Shown piece by piece: positions 35,163-43,917 of a stretch of DNA of 64,000 bases. Every line of letters starts with the position of its first letter. Positions within the stretch are counted from its first letter, which is position 1. The position numbers and the translations under genes are program-made. The notes beneath the pieces are model-generated. The model saw nothing but the letters and a program-made list of their open reading frames with translations. It had not been told where the DNA came from and did not search any database. The DNA lies in the NCBI GenBank assembly GCA_017745295.1, contig JAGHZR010000017.1, positions 1 through 64,000 of the forward strand. The letters run 5' to 3'. The DNA comes from Novosphingobium sp. Its GTDB lineage: Bacteria > Pseudomonadota > Alphaproteobacteria > Sphingomonadales > Sphingomonadaceae.

Positions 35163-35942
35163 ATGCGCCTCGCTCTCGGACTGTCGCTTTGCCTGACCGC
35201 GACTCTTTCTGGAACGCCGGCTTCGGCGACGGATAAAGTGATCCGGACGATGGATCTCTCGGCGCCGTTCCACACCCGCTCCCCTTGGCAGTTCATCGCG
35301 ACACAGGGTGCCGAGGAGGAAGACCCGAGCGGCGACACGGCGCCCGGCCCCATCACCCCCTGCATCACCCGTGACAAGGGCGCGAACTGCAACCCTGCCG
35401 CAACCGAAGCCTTGCGCCTGCCCGGATCGGACGACGTGTTCTCCGTCCCGCATTTCATCAGCCGGTTGGAAGTGGTTGATCCTCAGGCCGCTCGCCCGCT
35501 TCTATTGCTGCAACTCGCCAGCTTCCAGGCCGGCAACGGCGACCGGCGCGTGGCCCTGCAACTCTACGCCTACGACCGCGCAAAGGACGATTTCACCGCC
35601 GTCTTCACCCATCGCACCGGGCGCAACAACAACCAGGAACTGCGCTATGTCGAGAAGGGCCCGCTGCGCGGCGACGTAATCACGGCGGAACCGACCGCCG
35701 ATGCACCCTATGGCTACTGGATCACCGTCCACAAGCCGTCCGCCTCGGGACAATACGCGCAGGCCCTGCGCTTCCGCAGTTCCACCGCCTATGGGGACGG
35801 CAACCCGCTGGCCGTGATCGATTCGGAAATGCCGAATATTCTCAAGCGACTGGGCCTGTGGCGTGCAGGAATGCCGCTGCCCTTGCCTGCCGGTGAATGC
35901 CCCCGTCCACATCTGGTGGGCATGGCGCTCTGGTGCCGCTGA
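35163..35942 (+). CDS. Exported protein of unknown function
   Basis: 259 aa from MRLALGLSLCL, with a signal peptide ending PASA. The mature part has a repeated beta-strand pattern (DDVFSVPHFISRLEVVD, LLLLQLASFQAG, VALQLYAYDRAKDDFTAVFTH) and two cysteines around CITRDKGANC. No family was recognised. It lies 65 bp upstream of the S1/P1 nuclease on the same strand. Confidence 0.6.
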   Translation: MRLALGLSLCLTATLSGTPASATDKVIRTMDLSAPFHTRSPWQFIATQGAEEEDPSGDTAPGPITPCITRDKGANCNPAATEALRLPGSDDVFSVPHFISRLEVVDPQAARPLLLLQLASFQAGNGDRRVALQLYAYDRAKDDFTAVFTHRTGRNNNQELRYVEKGPLRGDVITAEPTADAPYGYWITVHKPSASGQYAQALRFRSSTAYGDGNPLAVIDSEMPNILKRLGLWRAGMPLPLPAGECPRPHLVGMALWCR

Positions 35943-36007
35943 GCGCGAACACGGATTTCCTTTTCCCCGGCTGGCATGACGCGCCGGTTTCTATATGGAG
36001 AGCGCCC

Positions 36008-36838
36008 ATGCGCTACCTTACTCTTCCCGCTTTCGCTCCTGCCATTCTGCTTGGCATCGCCACGCTCGGTGCCGCTTCCCCCGCCCAGGCCTGGGGGCCC
36101 ATCGGCCACCGCATCACCGGCGCCATTGCCGACGAAAACCTGAGCGGCGTCGCCCGTGCGCAAGTCCGCCTGTTGCTCGGCAACGAAGACCTCGCCGAAG
36201 CGGCGACCTGGCCCGACGACATGAAGTCCGACCCGGCCGAGTTCTGGCAGAAGCAGGCCAGCCCCTGGCACTACGTCACGGTGCGCGAGGGCGACGCCTA
36301 CAAGCCCTCCGACGCGCCGCCCGAAGGCGATGGGCTCACCGCCCTGACCCGCTTCACCGCCACGCTGCGCGATCCCAAGGCCTCGATCGAGGACAAGCGC
36401 CTGGCGCTGCGCTTCATCGTCCACATCATCGGCGACCTGCACCAGCCGCTCCATGTCGGCGGCGGCAACGATCGCGGCGGCAACGACGTCAAGGTGACGT
36501 GGTTCGGCAAGGAGACCAACCTCCACTCGGTATGGGACTCCGGCCTGATCGAGCAGCGTTCGCTGTCCTATTCGGAGTACACCCGCTGGCTCCTGCGCAA
36601 GATCACGCCCGAAGACATGGTCGCGTGGAACGTGCGCGACCCGCTCGTCTGGACCTCCGAGAGCATCGCCTTGCGCAAGACGATCTACCCGGCGAACCCG
36701 AACATCTCATGGGACTATGCCTACCAGCATCGCGGCGAGATCGACGACCGGCTCGAACACGCCGGAATCCGTATTGCCGCATACCTCAACTGGATCTTCG
36801 ATCAGGAAGCACCCAAGACCAAAAGCGCCCGCCCATGA
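36008..36838 (+). CDS. S1/P1-type zinc nuclease
   Basis: 276 aa from MRYLTLPAFA, with GGAGA upstream. The signal peptide ends SPAQA, leaving W29 as the mature N-terminus, as required because the Trp1 amino group binds zinc in this family. Other ligands are visible: H34 (AWGPIGHR), HIIGDLHQPLHVGGGNDRGGND, and later His/Asp. The enzyme degrades single-stranded DNA and RNA and removes 3'-phosphates in the periplasm, scavenging phosphate and nucleosides. Its stop overlaps the start of tenA. Confidence 0.9.
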   Translation: MRYLTLPAFAPAILLGIATLGAASPAQAWGPIGHRITGAIADENLSGVARAQVRLLLGNEDLAEAATWPDDMKSDPAEFWQKQASPWHYVTVREGDAYKPSDAPPEGDGLTALTRFTATLRDPKASIEDKRLALRFIVHIIGDLHQPLHVGGGNDRGGNDVKVTWFGKETNLHSVWDSGLIEQRSLSYSEYTRWLLRKITPEDMVAWNVRDPLVWTSESIALRKTIYPANPNISWDYAYQHRGEIDDRLEHAGIRIAAYLNWIFDQEAPKTKSARP

Positions 36839-37497
36839 GTTTCTGCGACACGATCTGGGACGAGATCGCACCCCTGCGCCGGGCGATCCTGGCGCAACCT
36901 TTCCTGAGCGAACTGGCCGACGGTTCGCTCGCTCCGGAGAGCTTCCGGCACTACATCGTGCAGGACAGCCTCTACCTCGCCGAATATGCCCGCGCCCTTG
37001 CCATCGCCGCAGCCCGCGCGCCCACTGCGACGGCGCGACTGGAGTTCTCGGACGGCGCCAAAGTGGCGGTGCAGGTCGAGGAAGCGCTGCATCAGGCCTT
37101 CTTCGCGCAGTTCGGCGTGACCTCGGAAATGGCGCATGACAGCGAGGCCAGCCCGGCCTGCCTCGGCTATACCAGCTACCTCGCCAGCCTTGCCGCCACG
37201 CGCAGCTACGAGGAACTGATCGCCGGAATCCTGCCCTGCTTCTGGGTCTATTGGGAAGTCGGCTGCGCCATCAAGCCGCGCGCCGCCTCGCCCAATCCCT
37301 ACGCCGCCTGGATCGATACTTACGCCGCACCCTCGTTCGGCGAGGCGACTGACCGGGTGCGCGCGCTCGTCGACGAAGCCGCCGCGAATGCGACCCCGGC
37401 GACCCGCGGCGCCATGGCCACGGCCTTCCGCAACGCCGCGCGCTACGAGTGGATGTTCTGGGATTCGGCCTATCGCCGGGAGCAATGGCCGATCTGA
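36835..37497 (+). CDS. tenA: TenA-family aminopyrimidine aminohydrolase (thiaminase II)
   Basis: 220 aa. The active-site residues align with the numbering of the Bacillus enzyme: D44, Y47, Y112, C135 (LPCFWVYWEVG), Y139 and E205 (RYEWMFWD). TenA hydrolyses aminomethyl-pyrimidine to hydroxymethyl-pyrimidine, salvaging degraded thiamin. The ATG overlaps the S1/P1 nuclease stop (ATGA), an unexpected partner. No other thi genes are nearby. Confidence 0.9.
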   Translation: MSFCDTIWDEIAPLRRAILAQPFLSELADGSLAPESFRHYIVQDSLYLAEYARALAIAAARAPTATARLEFSDGAKVAVQVEEALHQAFFAQFGVTSEMAHDSEASPACLGYTSYLASLAATRSYEELIAGILPCFWVYWEVGCAIKPRAASPNPYAAWIDTYAAPSFGEATDRVRALVDEAAANATPATRGAMATAFRNAARYEWMFWDSAYRREQWPI

Positions 37498-37519
37498 CCG
37501 GCCACCGACGAGCGGAAGA

Positions 37520-38833
37520 TCAGACCTGATCCTCCGCGATCCACTCGCCAAGGTCCGCCGACTGCCCGATCAGCGCGAGACCGTGGGCGATCGAGGTCAG
37601 TTCGTTGCCCGTGGCGATCCGCTCCTCGCCGAAGCGCTGCTCGAACAGGCCGCGCACGGCGGGGATCAGCGAGGAGCCGCCGGTCAGGAAGACATGGTCG
37701 ATCTCGTCGGCGCGCAGCCCGGATTGCGCCAGCGCTCCGTCCACGGTCTCGCCGATGCGCTGGAGATCGGGCGCGATCCATGCCTCGAAATCGGCGCGGC
37801 TGACTTCGGCCTCGATGGTCAGGGCATCGCTCTCGAAGCGGAATGCACCGTGCTCTGCACCCGAAAGCGCGCGCTTCAACCCGCCCACCGCTTCGTAGAG
37901 TCCGAAGCCCAGTTCATGCTCCACGACCGCGATCATCCGGGCAATCGCTGCCGGATCGGTGGCACCATGCTTAAGCTTGGCAAGCTGTTCCAGAGTGCGG
38001 CGATTGCGCATCATGGCAAGGCGCGACCAGTCGCCGAAGTCCGCGAAGTGCCCGGCGGGGATTTCCAGAACCTTGTCGAACGAACGATAAGTGCCGCCCT
38101 TGCCCAGCAGCGGCAGCACCAGATTATCCATTATGCGATAGTCGAAACGGTCGCCCGCGATACCGATACCCGCCGAACCGAGCGGCTCGCAGCGGCGCGG
38201 CGATCCCGGCGCATTGACCCGCACGATCGAGAAGTCGCTGGTGCCGCCGCCGAAGTCAGCGACCAGCAGGGTCGCAGGTTCGGTGAGCCGGGACGCGAAG
38301 CTGAAGGCCGCGCCGATCGGCTCGTAGACGTAGTGGACCGGACGGCCGAGCATCGCGAACATCGCATCATAACGGGTGCGCGCCAGTTCGACATCGGGAC
38401 GCGATCCAACATAGCGCACCGGCCTGCCGACGACGATACTCTCGGGAAGATCCGCTAGCGCGCCGCCGGTATGCTCCACCAGATGTTCGAGGAACACCTG
38501 TCCCAGTTCCTCGAAGCGCAGCCGCTTTTCAAACAGCGTCGCCTGCTCGAAAGCCGGATTGGCCGCGACCGACTTGAACGATTGCAGGAAGCGCGAACCC
38601 TGCGGGAATTCGAGGAACTCCGAGATCGCCCATGGCCCCGCCTCATGGGCAAGGCCGCCGCGAACGCCTTCTTCCTGCCAGAAGCACAGGGCCGAGCGGA
38701 ACACCGAACTCGTCCCGCCGGGCGCGGCGAAATCAACCAGATCGGCATTGCCGTCCTGCCCCAAGGCGATCACGGAATTGGTCGTACCGAAGTCGATACC
38801 GACCGAGCGGGGCGAGACCGTGCTGGTCGGCAT
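37520..38833 (-). CDS. YegD-type Hsp70-like ATPase
   Basis: 437 aa. The actin-fold nucleotide-binding domain is intact: VGIDFGTTNSVIAL (phosphate 1), LLVADFGGGTSDFSIVRV (phosphate 2) and VFLTGGSSLIPAV (adenosine). The protein ends there, without the peptide-binding domain of DnaK. This is the YegD/HscC-like class with unknown clients. Its position 77 bp after glpK on the same strand suggests co-transcription with glycerol genes, perhaps by chance. Confidence 0.85.
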   Translation of the reverse strand: MPTSTVSPRSVGIDFGTTNSVIALGQDGNADLVDFAAPGGTSSVFRSALCFWQEEGVRGGLAHEAGPWAISEFLEFPQGSRFLQSFKSVAANPAFEQATLFEKRLRFEELGQVFLEHLVEHTGGALADLPESIVVGRPVRYVGSRPDVELARTRYDAMFAMLGRPVHYVYEPIGAAFSFASRLTEPATLLVADFGGGTSDFSIVRVNAPGSPRRCEPLGSAGIGIAGDRFDYRIMDNLVLPLLGKGGTYRSFDKVLEIPAGHFADFGDWSRLAMMRNRRTLEQLAKLKHGATDPAAIARMIAVVEHELGFGLYEAVGGLKRALSGAEHGAFRFESDALTIEAEVSRADFEAWIAPDLQRIGETVDGALAQSGLRADEIDHVFLTGGSSLIPAVRGLFEQRFGEERIATGNELTSIAHGLALIGQSADLGEWIAEDQV

Positions 38834-38910
38834 GTCGGAAATCCTTGCGAGAATCGGGAAGCGACGCGCCTATCGCAGCGCGCTCCCTCTCGCGCAACCC
38901 GCTGCGTGGA

Positions 38911-40401
38911 CTACTTCGTCAGGGTACGCCGCACCGCATCGTGCCAACCGTCGATGAGCTGCTTGCGGGTCTCGCCGTTCATCTTCGGCGTGAACAGGCT
39001 GCCTTGCGTCCAGGTGGCGGCGAGCGCGGCCAGATCGGGCCAGACGCCGGTTGCCAGACCGGCATGGAAAGCCGCCCCAAGGGCGGTCGTTTCGAGGTGA
39101 ACGGGCCGCTCCACCGGCGCTTCCAGCATGTCGGCGAGGAATTGGCAGAGCCAGTCGTTCGCCGCCATCCCGCCGTCCACGCGCAGCTTGGCGAGTTCCT
39201 CGCCGCCGTCGGAGACCATCGCCCGGGCAAGGTCCATCGTCTGGTAGGACACAGCTTCCAGCGCCGCCCGCGCAAGGTGCGCCTGGGTGGCGCCGAGCGT
39301 CAGGCCGAAGATCGCCCCGCGCGCCTCGGGATCCCAATGCGGCGCACCAAGGCCGACGAAGGCCGGGACCATGTAGACGCCGTGGTTGTTCGGCACTTTC
39401 GTCGCCATGTCGTTGGTCTCGCGGGCATGGGTGATGACGCCGATGCCGTCGCGCAGCCATTTGACCGCCGCGCCCGCCACGAAGATCGAGCCTTCCAGCG
39501 CATAGGTCATCTGGCCGCCCAGCCGGTAGGCCGGGGTCGTCAGCAAGCGGTTTTCCGAGGCGATCGCTTCCGATCCGGTGTTCAGCAACATGAAGCAGCC
39601 GGTGCCGTAAGTCGACTTGGCCATGCCCGCCTCGAAGCAGGCCTGCCCGAACAACGCCGCCTGCTGGTCTCCGGCGACGCCCGCCAGCGGAATTTCCGCG
39701 CCGAACAAGCTCTTGTCGGTCATACCGAAGATATGGGCGTTGTCGTGGACTTCGGGCAGCATCTGCATCGGCACGCGGAACAGGCGGCAGAGTTCCTCGT
39801 CCCAGCGCTGTTCGCGGATGTTGTAGAGCAGCGTGCGACCGGCATTGGTCACGTCCGTGGCGTGAACCTTGCCGCCGGTCAGGCGCCAGAGCAGGAAGCT
39901 ATCGATCGTGCCGAACGCCAGTTCGCCGCGCTCCGCCCGCGCGCGGGCATCCCCCACATTGTCGAGAATCCAGGCGAGCTTGGTGGCCGAGAAATAAGGG
40001 TCGATCAGCAGGCCGGTGCGCGCCCGCACGTCCGGCTCGGCGCCTTCCGCCTTGAGGTCGGCGCAGAGCCGTGCGGTGCGCCGGTCCTGCCAGACGATCG
40101 CCCGGTGGATCGGCCTGCCGCTCTCGCGCTCCCAGACCACCACGGTCTCGCGCTGGTTGGTGATGCCGATCCCGGCGATGCCTGCCGCGCCCAGCCCGCT
40201 CCGCTCGATCGCCTCGCGCGCCACTTTCACGGTGTCGCGCCAGATGTCCTCGGCATCGTGCTCGACCCAACCGAGGTCGGGATAGTGCTGCTCGAACTCA
40301 CACTGCGCGGTGGCGACAGGATGGGCGGCATCGTCGAAGACGATCGCGCGGGTCGAGGTCGTGCCCTGGTCGATGGCGAGAACGTGTCGGGGCTGGGTCA
40401 T
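38911..40401 (-). CDS. glpK: Glycerol kinase
   Basis: 496 aa, with CGGAG before the ATG. FGGY-family kinase: N-terminal [17 protein letters not shown], the ATP site [13 protein letters not shown] and the FGGY signature region [25 protein letters not shown]. It converts glycerol to glycerol-3-phosphate in the cytoplasm. Preceded by glpF on the same strand, with a long inverted repeat between them. Confidence 0.96.
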   Translation of the reverse strand: MTQPRHVLAIDQGTTSTRAIVFDDAAHPVATAQCEFEQHYPDLGWVEHDAEDIWRDTVKVAREAIERSGLGAAGIAGIGITNQRETVVVWERESGRPIHRAIVWQDRRTARLCADLKAEGAEPDVRARTGLLIDPYFSATKLAWILDNVGDARARAERGELAFGTIDSFLLWRLTGGKVHATDVTNAGRTLLYNIREQRWDEELCRLFRVPMQMLPEVHDNAHIFGMTDKSLFGAEIPLAGVAGDQQAALFGQACFEAGMAKSTYGTGCFMLLNTGSEAIASENRLLTTPAYRLGGQMTYALEGSIFVAGAAVKWLRDGIGVITHARETNDMATKVPNNHGVYMVPAFVGLGAPHWDPEARGAIFGLTLGATQAHLARAALEAVSYQTMDLARAMVSDGGEELAKLRVDGGMAANDWLCQFLADMLEAPVERPVHLETTALGAAFHAGLATGVWPDLAALAATWTQGSLFTPKMNGETRKQLIDGWHDAVRRTLTK

Positions 40402-40435
40402 GAAAGTCTCCGAGAATATCTTGTCGTCTTAGGGC

Positions 40436-40570
40436 GTGTGGGGATTCAGTCCATGTGGGCCTGCGAACGGCGGCCTTTCGCGCTTCCGGTGCTCATGTAC
40501 CTAAAGTACGCTGCGCTCCGGGTCACGAAAGTCCACCATTCTCGGCTCCGCCTGGACTGAATCCCCACAC
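40436..40570. repeat. 135-bp inverted-repeat element between glpF and glpK
   Basis: Terminal arms 40436-40453 and 40553-40570 are perfect 18-bp complements (GTGTGGGGATTCAGTCCA). Inside is further pairing around CTCATGTACCTAAAGTACGC, CCGG/CCGG and CTTTCG/CGAAAG, so the whole unit can fold. This resembles a non-autonomous mobile repeat (MITE-like) seen in several proteobacteria. In the mRNA it would separate glpF from glpK and could tune their ratio. Confidence 0.8.
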
Positions 40571-40573
40571 ATC

Positions 40574-41410
40574 CTAGTCAAGCGCGGCGTCCGGCTTCGG
40601 CTTGCGCCCCGAGGGCAGATAGGGCTTGATCGCGATCTGGTAGAGCCCGGCTCCCGCGACGCCGCCGAACAGCGGCCCGGCGATCGGAACCCACCAGTAG
40701 TTGCCGGGGCTGGGGAACGCCGAGGCATCCCAACCGGCGAAATATGCAAAGAGGCGCGGCCCGAAATCGCGCGCGGGATTGATCGCCCAGGCTTCCAGAT
40801 AGCCGCCCGAAGCACCGATCATCGCGACCAGCAGACCGATCATCAGCGCACCGGAATTGGCGCGCGGGGCCACGTCGTTGAACTCGTCGGTAATCGCGAA
40901 GATGCCGAGGACCAGAATGCCGGTCAGGATCACCTGATCCCAGAAGGCATGGATCGGGGTGATATGCGCGCCGGGATGGGTGAAGAACACGCCCGCCGCG
41001 CCGCCGCCGGCGCGGGTGAAGCCGTGGGCGGCATTATAGGCGTCGATCACAGGATGATAGAGTTGCAACACCAGCGCGGCGCCGATCACCGCGCCCAGAA
41101 CTTGCGCCCCCCAGTAGGGCAGCACCTTGCGCTTTGGAAAGCCGCGAAACAGCATGAGCGCCAGCGTGACGGCGGGATTGGCATGAGTGCCCGAAACCGA
41201 ACCGGTAATGTAGATCGCCATGGTCACGGCCAGGCCCCAGGCGATGCAGACGCCCCAATAGGCCTGCGCATAAGGACTGGGATCGTAGAGCGTGATCATC
41301 GCCGCGGCCGAATCGCCGATCGTGATGATGATGGCCACGGCCAGCATTTCCGAAATCAGTTCGCCGCGCAGCGCCCGCAGGTTTTCCGTCACTCTCGATC
41401 CTCTCGCCAT
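40574..41410 (-). CDS. glpF: Glycerol facilitator (aquaglyceroporin)
   Basis: 278 aa with six membrane helices and two re-entrant NPA loops: GTHANPAVTLAL and AINPARDFGPRL. The Asp after NPAR is typical of glycerol-permeable GlpF rather than water-only channels. Passive glycerol entry; trapping is by GlpK downstream. GTG six codons in (VTENLRAL), with GAGG upstream, is an alternative start. Divergent from glpD across a region with GlpR-like sites. Confidence 0.93.
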   Translation of the reverse strand: MARGSRVTENLRALRGELISEMLAVAIIITIGDSAAAMITLYDPSPYAQAYWGVCIAWGLAVTMAIYITGSVSGTHANPAVTLALMLFRGFPKRKVLPYWGAQVLGAVIGAALVLQLYHPVIDAYNAAHGFTRAGGGAAGVFFTHPGAHITPIHAFWDQVILTGILVLGIFAITDEFNDVAPRANSGALMIGLLVAMIGASGGYLEAWAINPARDFGPRLFAYFAGWDASAFPSPGNYWWVPIAGPLFGGVAGAGLYQIAIKPYLPSGRKPKPDAALD

Positions 41411-41451
41411 CAGCCTTTCGCTTGACGCGAGAGCTTTCTGAACACGCTTTC

Positions 41452-41515
41452 AAACGAACGTCAATAGTTTCGTTTGCATTTTCGTTTTAGCGGATATATT
41501 TTCGGATAACGAAAA
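41452..41515. promoter_or_regulatory. GlpR-like operator array between glpF and glpD
   Basis: Several TTTCGTT-type half sites: AAACGAAC (41452-41459), GTTTCGTTT (41467-41475), TTTTCGTTTT (41479-41488), and a palindrome TTTTCG-GATAA-CGAAAA (41499-41515). The last resembles the Escherichia coli GlpR operator core TTCGNTANCGAA. The divergent genes glpFK and glpDR, the latter encoding the repressor, fit. Confidence 0.75.
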
Positions 41516-41541
41516 CCACCCTATCGACGAGAGAGACAGCC

Positions 41542-43080
41542 ATGATGCCCCCCGCCCCCAGCCCGCAGGACGAAACCTACGATCTGCTGATCGTCGGCGG
41601 CGGCGTGAACGGTGCAGGCATTGCTCGCGATGCCGCCGGGCGCGGTCTTTCGGTCTTGCTGGTCGAGCAGGACGATCTTGCCAGCCACACGTCCTCGGCC
41701 TCGACCAAGCTGATCCACGGCGGCCTGCGCTACCTCGAATACTATGAGTTCCGCCTTGTTCGCGAAGCCCTGATCGAGCGCGAGCGGCTGCTGGGCATGG
41801 CGCCGCACATCATCTGGCCGCTGCGCTTCGTACTGCCGCAATCGCTGTCGCCGCGCCCCGCCTGGATGGTCCGTCTCGGCCTGTTCCTCTACGACCACCT
41901 CGGCGGCCGCAAGAAATTACCGGGCACGGAAACGCTCGATCTCGACCGCAGCCCGCGAGGGAACGGCCTGAAAACGCAAAATTCGAAACGAAAAGGAAAG
42001 GCCTTCGCCTATTCCGACTGCTGGGTCGAGGACAGCCGCCTCGTCGTGCTCAATGCCATGGACGCCGCCGCACGCGGCGCCCGGATCGAGACCCGCACCC
42101 GCCTGACCGATGCCGTCAGCGAGAACGGTGGCTGGGTGGCAACGATCGAGGGCCAACAGGGGCCGCGCCAGGTCCGCGCCCGCATGCTGGTCAATGCCGC
42201 GGGTCCCTGGGTCGATGCCCTGCTGCGCCGCATCGGCCGGGCAAGGGACGATCGCGGCGTGCGCCTCGTCAAGGGCAGCCACATCGTCGTCCCGCGTCTC
42301 TATGAAGGCGACCATGCCTTCATGTTGCAAAACCCCGACCGCCGCATCGTCTTCGCGATCCCCTACGAGCGCGAATTCACCCTGATCGGCACGACCGACG
42401 AACCCTGGACCGAAGCCCCCGGCAAGGCGACGATCAGTCCGGGCGAGATCGACTACTTGTGCGAAACCGCCAATCGCTATTTCGAGCGGCAGGTCGGCCA
42501 CGAGGACATCGCCTGGAGCTATGCCGGCATCCGCCCGCTCTACGACGACCATGCCGCCAATGCCTCGGCAGTGACGCGCGACTATGTGCTCGACTTCGAC
42601 AAGGGTGATGCGCGGCAGGCACCGATGCTGTCGATCTTCGGCGGCAAGATCACGACCTTCCGCAAGCTCGCGGAACACGCGATGGAGCATATCGCGCAGC
42701 TCTTCCCGCAAGTCGCAATGCCCTGGACCGCCGGTGCCGTGCTGCCCGGCGGCGACATCGCGGACGGCGACTTTGAGCGCTTCCTCGCCGACATGATCGA
42801 AAGCTATCCGCAGATGCCGCGCGACCTGCTGCGCCGTCTCGCCCGCGCCTACGGCACCCGCGCGCCGGAAATCCTCGGTCAGGCCCGTACCCCGGATGAC
42901 CTCGGGCAGGACTTCGGCGGCGGCCTCCATGCCCGCGAGATCGACTACCTCGTCGAAGCCGAATGGGCGCGCACGGCCGAGGATATCCTGTTCCGCCGCA
43001 GCAAGCTTGGCCTGCACGTTCCGCCCGGCACAGCCGAAGCGATCGATGCCTGGCTAGGCCGCAGTGCCGAGGCACGCTAA
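41542..43080 (+). CDS. glpD: Aerobic glycerol-3-phosphate dehydrogenase
   Basis: 512 aa. FAD Rossmann motif LLIVGGGVNGAGIARDAA and the family stretch SSASTKLIHGGLRYLEYYEF. The substrate-side IPYEREFTLIGTTDEPW and SIFGGKITTFRKLAEHAME complete the GlpD pattern. Membrane-associated enzyme oxidising glycerol-3-phosphate to dihydroxyacetone phosphate and reducing ubiquinone. First gene of the plus-strand operon with glpR 33 bp downstream. Confidence 0.95.
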   Translation: MMPPAPSPQDETYDLLIVGGGVNGAGIARDAAGRGLSVLLVEQDDLASHTSSASTKLIHGGLRYLEYYEFRLVREALIERERLLGMAPHIIWPLRFVLPQSLSPRPAWMVRLGLFLYDHLGGRKKLPGTETLDLDRSPRGNGLKTQNSKRKGKAFAYSDCWVEDSRLVVLNAMDAAARGARIETRTRLTDAVSENGGWVATIEGQQGPRQVRARMLVNAAGPWVDALLRRIGRARDDRGVRLVKGSHIVVPRLYEGDHAFMLQNPDRRIVFAIPYEREFTLIGTTDEPWTEAPGKATISPGEIDYLCETANRYFERQVGHEDIAWSYAGIRPLYDDHAANASAVTRDYVLDFDKGDARQAPMLSIFGGKITTFRKLAEHAMEHIAQLFPQVAMPWTAGAVLPGGDIADGDFERFLADMIESYPQMPRDLLRRLARAYGTRAPEILGQARTPDDLGQDFGGGLHAREIDYLVEAEWARTAEDILFRRSKLGLHVPPGTAEAIDAWLGRSAEAR

Positions 43081-43113
43081 GGGACTGCCCGGAAGGCGAC
43101 GAGACGGGGAAAC

Positions 43114-43917
43114 ATGATCGAGACGACTGCGGATACCAATGGCGACATCGTTGCCCAACGCCGCGCCCATATCCTGACCATCGCGCGCGGCGCGGGCAGC
43201 GTGAGCGTGGACGACCTTGCCGAGCGCCTCGGCGTGACGCCTCAGACGATCCGCAAGGATCTCAACGTGCTGGCCGGGCAGTCACTGCTCTCGCGCGTGC
43301 ACGGCGGGGCGCTCATCACGTCAGGCGTCGACAACCTCGCCTACGACAAGCGCCGCGATGTCGCCTCGGACGCAAAGGCACGGATCGGCGCCGCCGCCGC
43401 CGCGCTGATCCCGGACGGCGCCTCGCTCTTCGTCAATATCGGCACGACCACCGAGGCCGTCGCCGCCAATTTCACGCATCACCGCAACCTCATGGTGATC
43501 TCCAACAACCTCAACGTCATCGATACCCTGTCGAGCCATCCAGCGCTCGATCTCGTCAGCGTCGGCGGCAAAGTGCGCACCGGCGACCGTGCGGTGGTGG
43601 GCGCGCTCGCCATGCGCTTCATCGAGAACTTCCGCGTGGACTACGCCCTGATCGGCATTTCCGCGCTCGACAGCGACGGCAGCCTGCTGGACTTCGCAAT
43701 CGACGAAGTGGAAGTCTCGCAGACGATCATCCGCAACGCCCGCAAGGTGATCCTCGTCGCCGATTCCTCGAAAGTCGGCCGCTCGGCACCGGTGCGGGTC
43801 TGCGGGATGGAGGCCATCGACTTCTTCGTCTGCGACCGCCTGACCGACCCCGACTTGCGCAGCGCTTGCGAGAGAAACGGCGTCAACCTGATCGAGACGC
43901 AGCTCTACGACGGCTGA
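43114..43917 (+). CDS. glpR: DeoR-family glycerol-3-phosphate repressor
   Basis: 267 aa. N-terminal helix-turn-helix of DeoR type (VDDLAERLGVTPQTIRKDLNVL) followed by a sugar-phosphate sensor domain (SLFVNIGTTTEAVA, VSVGGKVRTGDRAVVG, IGISALDSDGSLLDF). Placement after glpD and operator-like sites upstream support repression of glpFK and glpDR relieved by glycerol-3-phosphate. Its 3' end overlaps the convergent DUF2891 gene by 13 bp. Confidence 0.93.
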   Translation: MIETTADTNGDIVAQRRAHILTIARGAGSVSVDDLAERLGVTPQTIRKDLNVLAGQSLLSRVHGGALITSGVDNLAYDKRRDVASDAKARIGAAAAALIPDGASLFVNIGTTTEAVAANFTHHRNLMVISNNLNVIDTLSSHPALDLVSVGGKVRTGDRAVVGALAMRFIENFRVDYALIGISALDSDGSLLDFAIDEVEVSQTIIRNARKVILVADSSKVGRSAPVRVCGMEAIDFFVCDRLTDPDLRSACERNGVNLIETQLYDG

